The notes: a model not told the origin generated them from the sequence alone. Counted from the first letter of the stretch, positions 31,896 through 40,733 are shown. The stretch is DNA of 42,625 bases from Segatella paludivivens DSM 17968 = JCM 13650 (GCF_000373185.1 NZ_KB890646.1:1-42625), one strand, 5' to 3'. Numbers and translations: made by a program.

Positions 31896-34447
31896 ATTCT
31901 CTTTATCAATCTTATCCCCTCACCGATAAACAATACTGGTGAAGTTACAGCCACAATCGTAGCCCATTCAGTAAATGACAACGGAACTGTGCGGAACATT
32001 TTTCCACCAAAAGTTACAATCATCCATTGTCCTACAAATATCAACAGCAAAACTAATGCCATTCCTTTCTCGGCACCAATATGGCTGAGCGCAGACTTAT
32101 TGCCTCCAAGTGCCTTTGCATTGAAGAGGTTCCAAAATTGCAACATGACAAATATAGTAAAAAATATCGTGAGTTCATGAGCATCTACGATATTTCCATC
32201 TTGTTCAAAATATACAAGCAGCCCGAGCAATGCTGCAAAGAACGCAAAACCCCATGCAAATATACTGCCACCTATCTTGCGTGATATGATAAACTCGGTC
32301 TGCTTTCTCGGCTTATCCTTCATCACTTCTCGTGAAGGTGAAAGCGAAGCAAGAGCCATTGCGGCAAAAGTATCCATGATAAGATTCACCCACAGAATCT
32401 GGGTCACAGTGAGTGGCATAGCAGTTCCCACGAATGAACCACCAAGAACAAGAAGCAAAGCGGTAACATTTACAGTAAGCTGGAAAAATAGGAAACGCTG
32501 TATATTCTTATACAACGATCGTCCCCACATCACTGCATTCACAATAGATCCGAAGGAATCGTCAAGCAAAGTCATGTCGCTGGCATCCTTTGCTACATTT
32601 GTTCCTGAGCCCAATGATAATCCAACATGCGCATAATGTAATGCTGGAGCATCGTTTGTTCCATCACCTGTAACAGCAACAACTTCTCCTCTTTTCTGCA
32701 ACATCTTAACAAGACGCAACTTATCTGCAGGACGGGCACGACTCATAACCATTATCTTTTCAGCACGATCAAGAGCCTCATCATCACTCAACGCAGCCCA
32801 TTCAACTCCCGTTATTACGGCTGAAGCAGGAATATCATGAGACATATCCTCACCAAAAACACCTATCTGACGAGAAACCTCTATAGCAGTAGCTGCAGTA
32901 TCACCGGTAATGACCTTGACATCTATACTAGCTTCATGGCACTGTCTCACAGCATCAGGAACATCCTTGCGTATCGGATCGCTAATACCAACTATGGCCT
33001 GCAACTTATTATCTGTTGCGAGTGCCAATGTACGCATTGCTTTTTGCTGATAAGAAAGCAGTTGATCATTTGCTTTTTTACGTTCCTCGTCTGTTATGTC
33101 ACACATTGCAATGACTATCTCAGGTGCACCTTTAAGGAATACATGTTTCGTACCATCAACGACAGCCGTCGTCTGCATATATTTTTTTTCAGTGGAAAAA
33201 GGCACAGAAGATTCGATCGTGCTTTTGTGACGATACTGCAAATAATCAACACCCTTTTCCTTCATCCATATAAGCAATGCCCCTTCTGTTGGATTACCTA
33301 TCACGTTGTCGCCATCAAGTTCGGCAGTTGAGTTCAATGCTATTGCGGCATAATATAAATCTATGTCAAAATCATTCTTTCCTTCTGACGGATCAGGAGA
33401 AACTACACTCATGCGATTCTGCGTCAACGTACCTGTTTTATCTGTACATATCACCGTTACAGCTCCCATTGTCTCGCATGCATGAAGTCGTCTTACAAGA
33501 TTATTCGATTTCAACATACGGCGCATATTCAAAGCTAGAGAAAGAGTTACAGCCATTGGAAGTCCTTCAGGAACAGCCATTACGATAAGAGTAATAGCCA
33601 TCATAAAATACTTCAAAACGACTTCTGTCATCTTAAAATAATCAGAACTATGCCAAACTGGTTGGGTGAGAATATCATGTGTCAGGAATATAGCAAAAGT
33701 CAGAACTGAAACTATAGTTCCAACTTTAGATATCAATGCTGCAAGTTTATTAAGTTGCTTATTGAGCGGGGTCACTACGTCTGTTTCCTCTGTGCTTTTC
33801 TTTGCCACACTGCCAATTTCGGTATCATCCCCCACAGCAGTAACAACAGCTTCACCATGGCCATTCATAACCATAGTGGAACGCAGAATCATATCAGCGG
33901 GATAAGCTGCATTTAAATCATCTTGCGGATTAGCATTCTTGTCAGAGAGTAGCTCTCCTGTAAGACTTGACTCGTTGATTTGCAAATTAACTGAAGATAT
34001 TAATCTGGCATCAGCAGGAACTTCATCACCTACCTCCACAATAATAAGGTCGCCTTTCACAACATCTTTACGAGGAATTTCTATCACATGTCCCTCACGT
34101 CTTACTTTGACGAGCTGCACGTCATCCATCTTAGTAAGCAGATTAAACCTCTTTGCAGCATCACGTTCAAAATAAAATCCTACGGTAGTAGCGAAGAATA
34201 TTGCCAGAATTATCCCAACAGTTTCCACATAATCATTCTCCACCCATGCCATAGCCAAAGATATAGCAGCGGCAACCAACAGAATTTGTATTATAGGATC
34301 TTTATATTTTTCAAGATAAAGTTTCCACATAGATGTCTTATGTGGAGGCGTAAGTATGTTCATGCCATGGGAATTACGGCTTTTTTCTACTTGTGAAGCC
34401 GTAAGTCCTTGGAATCTATTTTTTATATCGTTATCATCTATTATCAT
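31892..34447 (-). CDS. P-type Ca2+-translocating ATPase, PMCA type
   Basis: Exports Ca2+ across the inner membrane at the cost of ATP. The protein from ATG 34447 has 851 residues. It has the dephosphorylation motif TGE (SLTGELLSD), the phosphorylation site CTDKTGTLT (Asp near 336), MRTLALA and the hinge AVTGDGTNDAPAL. Membrane helix 4 carries the PEGLPMAV calcium site, and helix 6 the VNLIMDTFAA site. The layout fits PMCA-type enzymes, without the long C-terminal regulatory tail. The frame can be extended to 34495, but the promoter box at 34463-34470 lies inside that extension, so MIIDDNDIKN is the start. It heads the operon with ribF and the CPBP protease. Confidence 0.94.
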   Translation of the reverse strand: MIIDDNDIKNRFQGLTASQVEKSRNSHGMNILTPPHKTSMWKLYLEKYKDPIIQILLVAAAISLAMAWVENDYVETVGIILAIFFATTVGFYFERDAAKRFNLLTKMDDVQLVKVRREGHVIEIPRKDVVKGDLIIVEVGDEVPADARLISSVNLQINESSLTGELLSDKNANPQDDLNAAYPADMILRSTMVMNGHGEAVVTAVGDDTEIGSVAKKSTEETDVVTPLNKQLNKLAALISKVGTIVSVLTFAIFLTHDILTQPVWHSSDYFKMTEVVLKYFMMAITLIVMAVPEGLPMAVTLSLALNMRRMLKSNNLVRRLHACETMGAVTVICTDKTGTLTQNRMSVVSPDPSEGKNDFDIDLYYAAIALNSTAELDGDNVIGNPTEGALLIWMKEKGVDYLQYRHKSTIESSVPFSTEKKYMQTTAVVDGTKHVFLKGAPEIVIAMCDITDEERKKANDQLLSYQQKAMRTLALATDNKLQAIVGISDPIRKDVPDAVRQCHEASIDVKVITGDTAATAIEVSRQIGVFGEDMSHDIPASAVITGVEWAALSDDEALDRAEKIMVMSRARPADKLRLVKMLQKRGEVVAVTGDGTNDAPALHYAHVGLSLGSGTNVAKDASDMTLLDDSFGSIVNAVMWGRSLYKNIQRFLFFQLTVNVTALLLVLGGSFVGTAMPLTVTQILWVNLIMDTFAAMALASLSPSREVMKDKPRKQTEFIISRKIGGSIFAWGFAFFAALLGLLVYFEQDGNIVDAHELTIFFTIFVMLQFWNLFNAKALGGNKSALSHIGAEKGMALVLLLIFVGQWMIVTFGGKMFRTVPLSFTEWATIVAVTSPVLFIGEGIRLIKRI

Positions 34448-34462
34448 AAATCCTATTTTATG

Positions 34463-34470
34463 CAAAGATA
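34463..34470 (-). promoter_or_regulatory. -7 box of the Ca2+ ATPase operon
   Basis: The minus strand reads TATCTTTG, 16 bp before the start. It is part of the first 73-bp repeat copy. The second copy (34536-34543) holds the same box. Confidence 0.65.
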
Positions 34471-34780
34471 GTGCAAATGAGAGCAGAATCATCAAGCTTG
34501 CTTGAATATTATGCCAAGTGCAGCCTTATCTTATTCAAAGATACCGCAAATGAGAGCAGAATCATTAAGCTTGCTTAAATATTATGCCGAGTGCAGCTTT
34601 ATCTTATTTAAAGATAGTGCAAATGAGAGCAGAATCATCAAGTTTGCTTGAATGTTATGCCGAGTGCAGCCTTATCTTATTTAAAGATACCGCAAATGAG
34701 AGCAGAATCATCAAGCTTACTTGAATATTATGCCAAGTGCAGCCTTATCTTATTTAAAGATACCGCAAACGAGAGCAGAT
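34463..34780. repeat. Tandem 73-bp repeat, four full copies and one partial
   Basis: Units start at 34463, 34536, 34609, 34682 and 34755, exactly 73 bp apart, with about 90 percent identity by eye. Each contains caaatgagagcagaatcat, the stretch aagcttgcttgaat and a dyad tatctt-aagata. Every unit has a TATCTTTG or TATCTTTA sequence on the minus strand, so the array may contain several potential promoters for the ATPase operon. 73 is not a multiple of three, so it does not encode a repeated peptide. Not a CRISPR: there are no unique spacers. Confidence 0.92.
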
Positions 34781-34940
34781 CTACCAAACTCTGCAAAGGT
34801 ACACCAAGCGAGCGGAAAAGCAAAATAAAAAAATACTTTTTATACTTATTGTTCAAGACGTTACTTCATTTTATTGCATGATATAAGTACGGCAGAACAG
34901 AAGAATACATTGCATGATTACGTAAATTTTTCAAAAAACA

Positions 34941-34972
34941 TTTGGTAATTTGCACAAAAGGCGCTATCTTTG
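34941..34972 (+). promoter_or_regulatory. tRNA promoter
   Basis: TTTG (34941-34944), 20 bp, TATCTTTG (34965-34972): perfect Bacteroidetes consensus, 19 bp before the tRNA. Confidence 0.75.
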
Positions 34973-34991
34973 CATCCGAATTCAAAATTCA

Positions 34992-35065
34992 GGACTTGTA
35001 GCTCAGTTGGTTAGAGCAACAGACTCATAATCTGGAGGTCCCTGGTTCAAGCCCAGGCTGGTCCA
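34992..35065 (+). tRNA. tRNA-Met (anticodon CAT)
   Basis: A full cloverleaf of 74 nt: acceptor stem ggacttg with ctggtcc (one T-T mismatch), D arm tagctcagttggttagagc, anticodon loop ctcataa with CAT, T arm cctggttcaagcccagg and discriminator A. CCA is not encoded. The anticodon stem lacks the three G-C pairs of initiator tRNA, so elongator methionine is most likely. A tRNA-Ile with lysidine-modified CAT cannot be fully excluded. Confidence 0.93.
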
Positions 35066-35072
35066 CAATAAT

Positions 35073-35109
35073 AAAAAGGAGTTACATTTCTGTAACTCCT
35101 TTTTATTTT
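35073..35109 (+). terminator. tRNA terminator
   Basis: Stem aaaaaggagttaca with tgtaactccttttt, a 4-base loop and a run ending TTTATTTT directly after the tRNA. Confidence 0.9.
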
Positions 35110-35623
35110 GCCCATTATTCATTTCGCTTGATTCTTTTAAGTAGATTATTCAGCTTTTGTGTCTTGATGACATGAAAAATAAAGCAGACGGCGATTCTTT
35201 CTCAATTAATTGTAAGAGAATATCTATTCACGACATCACTTCCCCCACACTTTTTCAAATACTAATCAGATAAATTATGCTTTCTTATAATTATCTGATT
35301 CTCTGTAAATTTTGCAAGTCAATTCATTGCTATTATTGTAAAAAATGATTATCTTTGCACTATCACTAAACCATGAAACGAATGAAAATAAAGACTATTA
35401 CCACGTATGACATCTATTATCATGATTCCCCTTAATCACCATAGATATTTTACAGAAATGAGTTAAGTAAATTATGTATTCATAAACACTGAAAAAAAAT
35501 TTAGTTCTGTATATAAGGAATAAAGATGGACAAAGTCTTTAATCTTGTTTTAATTTACTTTATCCATTATTCTCAATGATTAATTTCACCTTCGTATAAA
35601 AAACAATTAACCAAATAAAAAAT
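35110..35623 (+). other. Leader region with hairpin, promoter and a 20-codon ORF
   Basis: A hairpin of 14 bp with one bulge lies at 35264-35300 (aatcagat... atctgatt). At 35350-35357 stands TATCTTTG, a perfect -7 box, and 16 bp later an ATG (35373-35435) opens a 20-codon frame MKRMKIKTITTYDIYYHDSP. It could be a leader peptide, the remnant of a gene, or chance. The gene for the TPR protein begins 190 bp later without its own clear box, so it may depend on this promoter. Confidence 0.4.
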
Positions 35624-36838
35624 ATGATTACCTTAAATGTTTGCAAAAAGATTAGCCAAAAGAAAATTCTTATAGCTTGCATAATATCTTTTTTTATGCT
35701 TTTAATTCCAACAACTATTATCGCTCAAGATGACATGAAAAGTTTAGACAGTCTTGCAGAAATAGCAATAAGCAACGGAAATTTTGCCGGAGGCTATCTG
35801 CTAAGGACCAAGCAGATAGACACACTTTCTAAGCAAGTGAACAAGGGCGATTCAAATCTCATCCGGCTCATTGCCAATCGCGGAATGTGTCTGGAACGAA
35901 TAAAGAAATTTGATGAAGCTTTGATAGAAGAGAAAAAGGCAGTTGAGCTTTGGACTAAATTCCAAGACACCACAAGTTATACCTATGCATCTCTTCTGAG
36001 CAATCTAAGCATTTGTCAGATAGATGTCAATCAGCTTGATGCTGCAATAGAAAATTCACAGAAATCGATTAGTATCCTTGAGACGTTGCCAAAGACAACT
36101 ATGACACAGTGGATGTATCAGGCAAAGACATACATCAACAAAGCAGAGGTGTTGGCCAAAGCAAAACGATTCAAGGAAGCTATTACGGAAGAATGGAAAG
36201 GACTAGAAATTTTCAGGAGATATTATGGAAATGATACTAGTCCATATTTGAAAGAGCTGACTTATCTTCAGAAATACCTTAAAGAGTCTGGCAATGAAGA
36301 GGAAGCGGATAAAATTGCTATAAAACTAGAGGAAGGAGCTGCCGACTTACGGTTACCAAAAGTAAAGGAGTTTGCTTCTGCCGAGGAAGCTTCAAAGTAT
36401 AATAAAGAAGCGATATACTGCTGTAATTATTACCTCGACCATCCTATAACAGCTCCAAAGATGATAGAGGCTGGACAGTTCTTTGAAAACTGGAATAATT
36501 TATCAAAGGACGTGAGGATAAATATGGGAAAATTTGAACATGATCTACTCCAAAGTCAGGGTGGAAGCCTCTGTTACCTTGCCTATGAAGCTAGTATGAT
36601 AACCAATGAACTCCGCAACAATGTAAAATTCGATAAGGTTATTTACTTGGCAGCCATAGTTGAGGTTACGGGATTTTACGTTGACAACAAGCAGAGTATC
36701 GGTCTTGTAGCTACACTTGAGCCATTTGCGAAGGTTTATTCTATAGATAATCCAAAACCAGTCTTAAAACTGGCTGAAGAACAATATGATGCTCTTATGA
36801 AACTCATGAAGGAGAATCGCAATACAAAGTTACAATGA
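35624..36838 (+). CDS. Secreted TPR-repeat protein
   Basis: A 404-residue protein with a signal peptide (hydrophobic about 17-33, cleavage near TTIIAQ). Helical repeats of TPR type fill residues about 40-230: for example GMCLERIKKFDEALIEEKKA, LSICQIDVNQLDAAIENSQK and KAEVLAKAKRFKEAITEEWK. The rest (about 240-400) is an alpha-helical domain with CCNYYLDHPI, LAYEASMITNELR and FAKVYSIDNPKPVLKLAEEQ, which I do not recognise. It probably acts in the periplasm or at the surface as a binding scaffold. A terminator follows, so it is a single-gene unit. Confidence 0.78.
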   Translation: MITLNVCKKISQKKILIACIISFFMLLIPTTIIAQDDMKSLDSLAEIAISNGNFAGGYLLRTKQIDTLSKQVNKGDSNLIRLIANRGMCLERIKKFDEALIEEKKAVELWTKFQDTTSYTYASLLSNLSICQIDVNQLDAAIENSQKSISILETLPKTTMTQWMYQAKTYINKAEVLAKAKRFKEAITEEWKGLEIFRRYYGNDTSPYLKELTYLQKYLKESGNEEEADKIAIKLEEGAADLRLPKVKEFASAEEASKYNKEAIYCCNYYLDHPITAPKMIEAGQFFENWNNLSKDVRINMGKFEHDLLQSQGGSLCYLAYEASMITNELRNNVKFDKVIYLAAIVEVTGFYVDNKQSIGLVATLEPFAKVYSIDNPKPVLKLAEEQYDALMKLMKENRNTKLQ

Positions 36839-36859
36839 TTACAAATTTATAAAACTTGG

Positions 36860-36892
36860 AACATCCAATATCATTAATATTGGATGTTTTAC
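36860..36892 (+). terminator. Terminator after the TPR gene
   Basis: A 12-bp stem (aacatccaatat with atattggatgtt), a 5-base loop and TTTACTTTT, 21 bp after the stop. Confidence 0.85.
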
Positions 36893-37162
36893 TTTTGAAT
36901 ACAAAATAAATAAAAAATAGAATCACGTTAATTATGTTTCTAATGATAATGTATGGAAGTATTCTAACCTTTGGAAAGAATTTGCAAACTAAATTGACAT
37001 TGCCACAACATGTAAGTAATCTATAATCGATGAGAATCATAAACCATATTTAAACATTATAATTCCCACAAAATGTTAACTATAACAAAATTAGTTAAAG
37101 ATACGTTATATCTGTACCGTTTTCACTTTACCTTTTCAAATCCATACGCTTAGTATGTTATA
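36893..37162. other. Spacer before the first ECF cassette
   Basis: About 270 bp, A+T rich; with the preceding hairpin it makes a 324-bp gap without a gene. It contains the dyad ttaact (37076-37081) with agttaa (37093-37098), 65-87 bp before the sigma start, a possible regulatory site. There is no clear TAnnTTTG box, consistent with use of an alternative sigma factor such as the one encoded next. Confidence 0.4.
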
Positions 37163-37681
37163 ATGAAACACCAAGAATTTGCAAACATAGCTATAGAGCT
37201 TAGAGACGTGATGCTCTCCATAGGCCGAGAATTCTTTGGCAACGAAGAAGATGCCAAGGATGTCGCGCAAGAGGGATTGCTGACACTCTGCAAATATATG
37301 GAGCAGTTGGATGTCGACAAGAATCATCGCCCATTAGCTATCAGGGTAGCAAAACACTGCTGCATCGATATGGTGAGAAAGCGAAAGAAGCAAATTCCTA
37401 TGGTAAGAAACTATATAGGCGATTATGCTCCGCCGAACCTAAGAATGGGGACTTCTCCACAAGAGGAGTTGGAAAATAAGGAATGGAGACTGGCCATGTA
37501 TGAAGCAGTAAGGCACTTGAACGAAACTGAACGAAAAGTCTTTGAAATGCGACAACTCCAGGGAATATCTCTCGACGAAATTTCATCATCTGTTCACATC
37601 GCCAAATCATCAGCCAAAAGCATGATATCGGCGGCACGAAAGAAAATATTCGAAGAACTCAAACAAAAAATGAAATCATGA
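37163..37681 (+). CDS. ECF RNA polymerase sigma factor (cassette 1)
   Basis: A 172-residue sigma factor. Region 2: EFFGNEEDAKDVAQEGLLTL and HCCIDMVRKRKK. Region 4: HLNETERKVFEMRQLQGISL followed by DEISSSVHIAKSSAKSMISAA. The domains are complete. Its stop overlaps the start of the following gene by ATGA, so both are made together. It is the first gene of a three-gene cassette repeated at 40.2-42.3 kb. Region 2 is more divergent from the FecI-like factor than region 4, suggesting a different promoter specificity. Confidence 0.9.
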   Translation: MKHQEFANIAIELRDVMLSIGREFFGNEEDAKDVAQEGLLTLCKYMEQLDVDKNHRPLAIRVAKHCCIDMVRKRKKQIPMVRNYIGDYAPPNLRMGTSPQEELENKEWRLAMYEAVRHLNETERKVFEMRQLQGISLDEISSSVHIAKSSAKSMISAARKKIFEELKQKMKS

Positions 37682-38343
37682 CACAGAAAGATACAGAACA
37701 ACTCATCAAGAAGTACCTCAACGGTGAAACATCACTTGAGGAGGAAAAGCTTCTTGCAAGGGAAGTATCGCGCGATAATGCTCCACAGGAGTGGAAAATT
37801 ATTACCGAAATGATAGGTGACTTAGCAGTAGACGAAACTGTGTATGACGAGATGGTAACCAAGCGAAAGACATCTCGTACCTTTAAGATATGGCCATGGC
37901 TAGGGGCCGCCTGTGTCGCAGCGCTGATGGTGGTTGTGTTTACTCCTCCAAGAAATGAAAACACGCTGGCAAAGAACGGCAATAAGAATTCTAACGTTAC
38001 TATAAAGAATATTGTAGAGGAAGCCCCAATCACTCCCAGTGAAAAATCAAAACTAGTTGAGACAAAGACGGAAAAACAAGTGCGTACTCGAATGGTCGCT
38101 GCAAAAGTCCAGAAACGTACGACAAAAAAGCAGATAATAAAGACAACTGCAGACTCTCCAGCTGAACCCCAAGTGGAATCAGCAAGCGTCGAGATAGTGA
38201 AAACAGTCGATCCAGTAGAACTTTATAAAAAAGAATTTCTTGCCCATACAAATGCTATCAAAGAACGTGGCAAGCGCGTCACAAAAGATGTGGCTAACGC
38301 CAACAATGAAATGAACGCATTGCAAAACAAATTATTTAATTAA
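37678..38343 (+). CDS. Single-pass membrane anti-sigma-like protein (cassette 1)
   Basis: A 221-residue protein with the cytoplasmic motif LIKKYLNGETSLEEEKLLAR (residues 9-28), as in other predicted anti-sigma proteins of the window. One membrane helix lies at about 71-88 (IWPWLGAACVAALMVVVF). The periplasmic part is rich in Lys, Thr and Glu, low in complexity (KTETEKQVRTRM..., RTTKKQIIKTTADSP) and ends with a helical stretch (ANNEMNALQNKLF). The ATGA overlap with the sigma gene supports the role. It has no FecR or other sensor domain, so the signal it reads is unknown. Confidence 0.8.
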   Translation: MTQKDTEQLIKKYLNGETSLEEEKLLAREVSRDNAPQEWKIITEMIGDLAVDETVYDEMVTKRKTSRTFKIWPWLGAACVAALMVVVFTPPRNENTLAKNGNKNSNVTIKNIVEEAPITPSEKSKLVETKTEKQVRTRMVAAKVQKRTTKKQIIKTTADSPAEPQVESASVEIVKTVDPVELYKKEFLAHTNAIKERGKRVTKDVANANNEMNALQNKLFN

Positions 38344-38370
38344 ATATATTATCAATTAATAAACTGAAAT

Positions 38371-39420
38371 ATGAAACGATTTATCACAATAATATTATCG
38401 GCTATAATAGCCATAAATACTTCAGCGCAGAACACTCCTCTGGACAATGTTTTCAAGCAGATAAAACAAATTAATGATTGGTATACACCAAAAAGATCAA
38501 TCGGCAATTTTGGCAATGGAGATTTAATGATTAGCAATACACTCAATTTACATTTTATGCAGGTTTGTGCTAAGAGCATTTGCGGTGTAACCCCCGTTAA
38601 TGGATTTGAATCAGATAGTATAGCGGCTGAGTTTGATAGCAAGAATAAAAAAGATAGCGAAAAGATACTATCACTTATCCGCCACAATATCGATTCACTT
38701 TCAACTATATCAGAATCGAGTTATCGCACTGATCTGCATACCAAAGAAACCGACAGCATTAGTTATTCACTCTGTTTCAATTGCAATGGATATTCTGCCG
38801 AAAAAGCTATGGAAACTGTATCCTTTCATTACGAAACTAAACAAAACCTAGGATGCAAGATACACAAGGAAGGTTTTGGCGAGCTAAAATATGGAAAGAT
38901 TGAACCGGTAGGCGAATCAAAGCCTTTCAACTTAGTAGACTATATGAAAACCATTATGCCAGAGCTGGAGAAGAAAGGCGTAAAGATGCGTCAATTTAAG
39001 TGGGTATATGACGATCCAACAGCTATTAAATCTGAGGATTACATGTATACAGAGACGTTATATATGGAAGATGGAGAACATACTACAGGTATCACATATG
39101 GCACAATGTACTATCTTCCTCGATCAAAGAAAGCTGCAGATTGGTTGCTAGCAATCGACAGCCTTACCTATAATTTTGTTGATGCCCGCCATGATCAGAT
39201 ATTCACATATTATTTTGATATTCCTCTGGAAGTATTGAGACCAGGATGTCTTGGCAGAATCAATAGCATGCTCAACTTAAATGATACCAACATCTTAGTG
39301 GCTTGTGACGAAGATAATTATTACATTTTAGTGACCCACACGAAAGGTGTGCTATGCGTGCCAACAAAATGGTCGAAACTGAAAAGCTTTGTGAATGGCA
39401 AAAAAGAGTATCTAAAATAA
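38371..39420 (+). CDS. Secreted protein of unknown function (cassette 1)
   Basis: A 349-residue protein with a signal peptide ending NTSAQ (residue 20). It is 27 bp after the anti-sigma gene, so it is part of the same transcript. The sequence does not match a family I know. It has a Cys pair around CFNCNGYS, acidic and aromatic stretches (PTAIKSEDYMYTETLYMEDG) and a C-terminal part resembling a periplasmic beta domain (ILVACDEDNYYILVTHTKGV). The second cassette encodes a protein in the same position with a similar end (YLSIIYNGKLRLLVGKGQD), which suggests a common fold, but that is weak evidence. Likely role: target or signal partner of the sigma/anti-sigma pair. Confidence 0.75.
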   Translation: MKRFITIILSAIIAINTSAQNTPLDNVFKQIKQINDWYTPKRSIGNFGNGDLMISNTLNLHFMQVCAKSICGVTPVNGFESDSIAAEFDSKNKKDSEKILSLIRHNIDSLSTISESSYRTDLHTKETDSISYSLCFNCNGYSAEKAMETVSFHYETKQNLGCKIHKEGFGELKYGKIEPVGESKPFNLVDYMKTIMPELEKKGVKMRQFKWVYDDPTAIKSEDYMYTETLYMEDGEHTTGITYGTMYYLPRSKKAADWLLAIDSLTYNFVDARHDQIFTYYFDIPLEVLRPGCLGRINSMLNLNDTNILVACDEDNYYILVTHTKGVLCVPTKWSKLKSFVNGKKEYLK

Positions 39421-39432
39421 TCGAGCTATAAT

Positions 39433-39470
39433 TATCGGGGCTGGTTGATCTCATCCCCGATATTATTTTA
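39433..39470 (+). terminator. Terminator of cassette 1
   Basis: An 8-bp stem (tatcgggg with ccccgata), a 14-base loop and TTATTTTA, 12 bp after the stop. Confidence 0.7.
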
Positions 39471-39822
39471 TAGCCTTACGGGGGGATGGATTTTGGAAAC
39501 CAAAGTCTTATGTAGTTCTTTATCAAGCAACCAATAACATAATATCTTTTTTATTTTGCTTGACTGCAAATTAAGGTTCCATCGCTAAGAAGCAAGGTTT
39601 CGTCTTTCATATTTATTGCAACATCCATTTCCATACTGGCATGATATCAATTATTCCATGCACATTTTCAAATGAACATTTTGAACTTTCGTCATAAAGT
39701 TATAAATGCCATTTTGAAGATTTACTATTCCTCAAAGGAAAATTAAGTTTCCGCTTCAAATTGTTATTTTCCACATCCTTTTCTTTATTTTCCGAATTAG
39801 TGCCACACTGTTGTACCTTTTG
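39471..39822. other. Spacer with decayed sequence
   Basis: About 350 bp without intact genes. It may hold the rotted 5' part of the ABC-ATPase whose end lies at 39823-39949, but I could not read any recognisable motif in it. Confidence 0.35.
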
Positions 39823-39949
39823 GTTGAAAGGATTGAATCAACAGGGCACTACAATTATCATGGTAACCCACTCACAACATGATGCCAGCTATGCCAATCG
39901 TATAATCAATCTGTATGATGGTCAGGTTATAGATCAGGTGGAATTATAA
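39823..39949 (+). pseudogene. C-terminal fragment of an ABC-transporter ATPase
   Basis: The frame reads LKGLNQQGTTIIMVTHSQHD followed by ASYANRIINLYDGQVIDQ. This is the H-loop region (VTHSQHDASYA) and end of a LolD/MacB-type ABC ATPase, as found in Bacteroidetes antimicrobial-peptide and lipoprotein exporters. The upstream Walker A, Q-loop and signature motifs are absent from the 500 bp before it, so only the last quarter remains. The ORF that includes it could be read from 39761, but the added residues (MLFSTSFSLFSELVP) do not fit the family. It is a true remnant. Confidence 0.8.
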
Positions 39950-40042
39950 CTTGATGACAAGGGCTACTAACTGAAAAGAGTCGCTAGAAGCATTAAAAGA
40001 AGAGATTACACGAATCAAGTAATCCTCCATATATCAATAATA
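39950..40042 (+). other. Possible second gene remnant
   Basis: After the ABC fragment a different frame (39980-40021) reads KESLEALKEEITRIK and then stop. It looks like the end of a helical protein, so another gene end may have decayed here. Very short and uncertain. Confidence 0.25.
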
Positions 40043-40045
40043 AAG

Positions 40046-40074
40046 GAGTATACACACAAGTATACTCTTTTATT
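40046..40074 (+). terminator. Hairpin terminator
   Basis: An 8-bp stem gagtatac with gtatactc, a 6-base loop and TTTTATTTT after it. It lies beyond the decayed genes and was probably their terminator. Confidence 0.7.
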
Positions 40075-40150
40075 TTATCATTTGTGAAACTAGTTTGTCC
40101 AAGTTTGATAACTTTCATATAATCAACTATCCTAATTACATAGTTTTTAG

Positions 40151-40158
40151 TAACTTTG
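40151..40158 (+). promoter_or_regulatory. -7 box before cassette 2
   Basis: TAACTTTG matches TAnnTTTG, but it lies 90 bp before the sigma start and has no good -33 element. Weak to moderate support. Confidence 0.4.
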
Positions 40159-40247
40159 TACTCAATTGAAAAGCTAAAATTCATATTTTTAATAAAAATA
40201 CCACTTTTTTTACTTGACGATTTAACTTCCATGCGTATTCCTATTGT

Positions 40248-40733
40248 ATGACAACAGAAAATTTCGAAAATCTAATCCATGAGCTTAGGCCTATCTTGTA
40301 CAAAGTAGCCTTCAACTTTTTCCATGACAAGGATGAAGCAGAAGACACCATACAAGAAGTTCTTATGAAGCTATGGATGAAACGAAATGACCTAAATGAG
40401 CAAGTAAGAAGTCTCGCTATAATCGCTACAAAGAATCTTTGTGTGAGCAAATGGCGAAAACAAAAGCTTCGGGCTTCGGCATCTCTTAATAAGAATACAG
40501 ATGAGTTGCAAAGCGGAGAGTCAACAAACGCCCACTTAATGGCTGAGGAGCAAAGGAAAATGATTGAACTAGCTATCAGTCATCTACCGCGATCAGAACA
40601 ACGACTCATGCAAATGCGACAGCAAGGAATGGAAAATGAAGAGATTGTTGCCATAACAGGTATTCCGATAAGATCCATCAGAACAATGCTTTCATCGGCA
40701 AGAAAAAAAATGATTAAACAATTAAAAATATGA
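40248..40733 (+). CDS. ECF RNA polymerase sigma factor (cassette 2)
   Basis: A 161-residue sigma factor. Region 2: YKVAFNFFHDKDEAEDTIQE, VLMKLWMKR. Region 4: HLPRSEQRLMQMRQQGMENE, then EIVAITGIPIRSIRTMLSSAR. Its stop overlaps the next gene by ATGA, exactly as in cassette 1. It is a paralogue in function but not a recent copy of the first factor: sequence similarity between the two is limited to the sigma domains. It is probably autoregulatory (inference). Confidence 0.92.
   Translation: MTTENFENLIHELRPILYKVAFNFFHDKDEAEDTIQEVLMKLWMKRNDLNEQVRSLAIIATKNLCVSKWRKQKLRASASLNKNTDELQSGESTNAHLMAEEQRKMIELAISHLPRSEQRLMQMRQQGMENEEIVAITGIPIRSIRTMLSSARKKMIKQLKI

Noticed and set aside
34448..34495. Extended start of the Ca2+ ATPase
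   Set aside because: The extension contains the -7 box at 34463-34470 and part of the repeat, and the sequence MMILLSFALSL is not part of the family.
34463..34780. Repeat array as a CRISPR
   Set aside because: The 73-bp units are continuous with no unique spacers, and no cas genes are near.
34648..34881. Plus-strand frame through the 73-bp repeats
   Set aside because: The repeat length is not a multiple of three and the frame is a product of the array; it also overlaps the minus-strand promoter region.
34992..35065. tRNA as an integration site of the neighbouring accessory genes
   Set aside because: No second copy of the tRNA end and no integrase were seen in the window, so the idea has no support.
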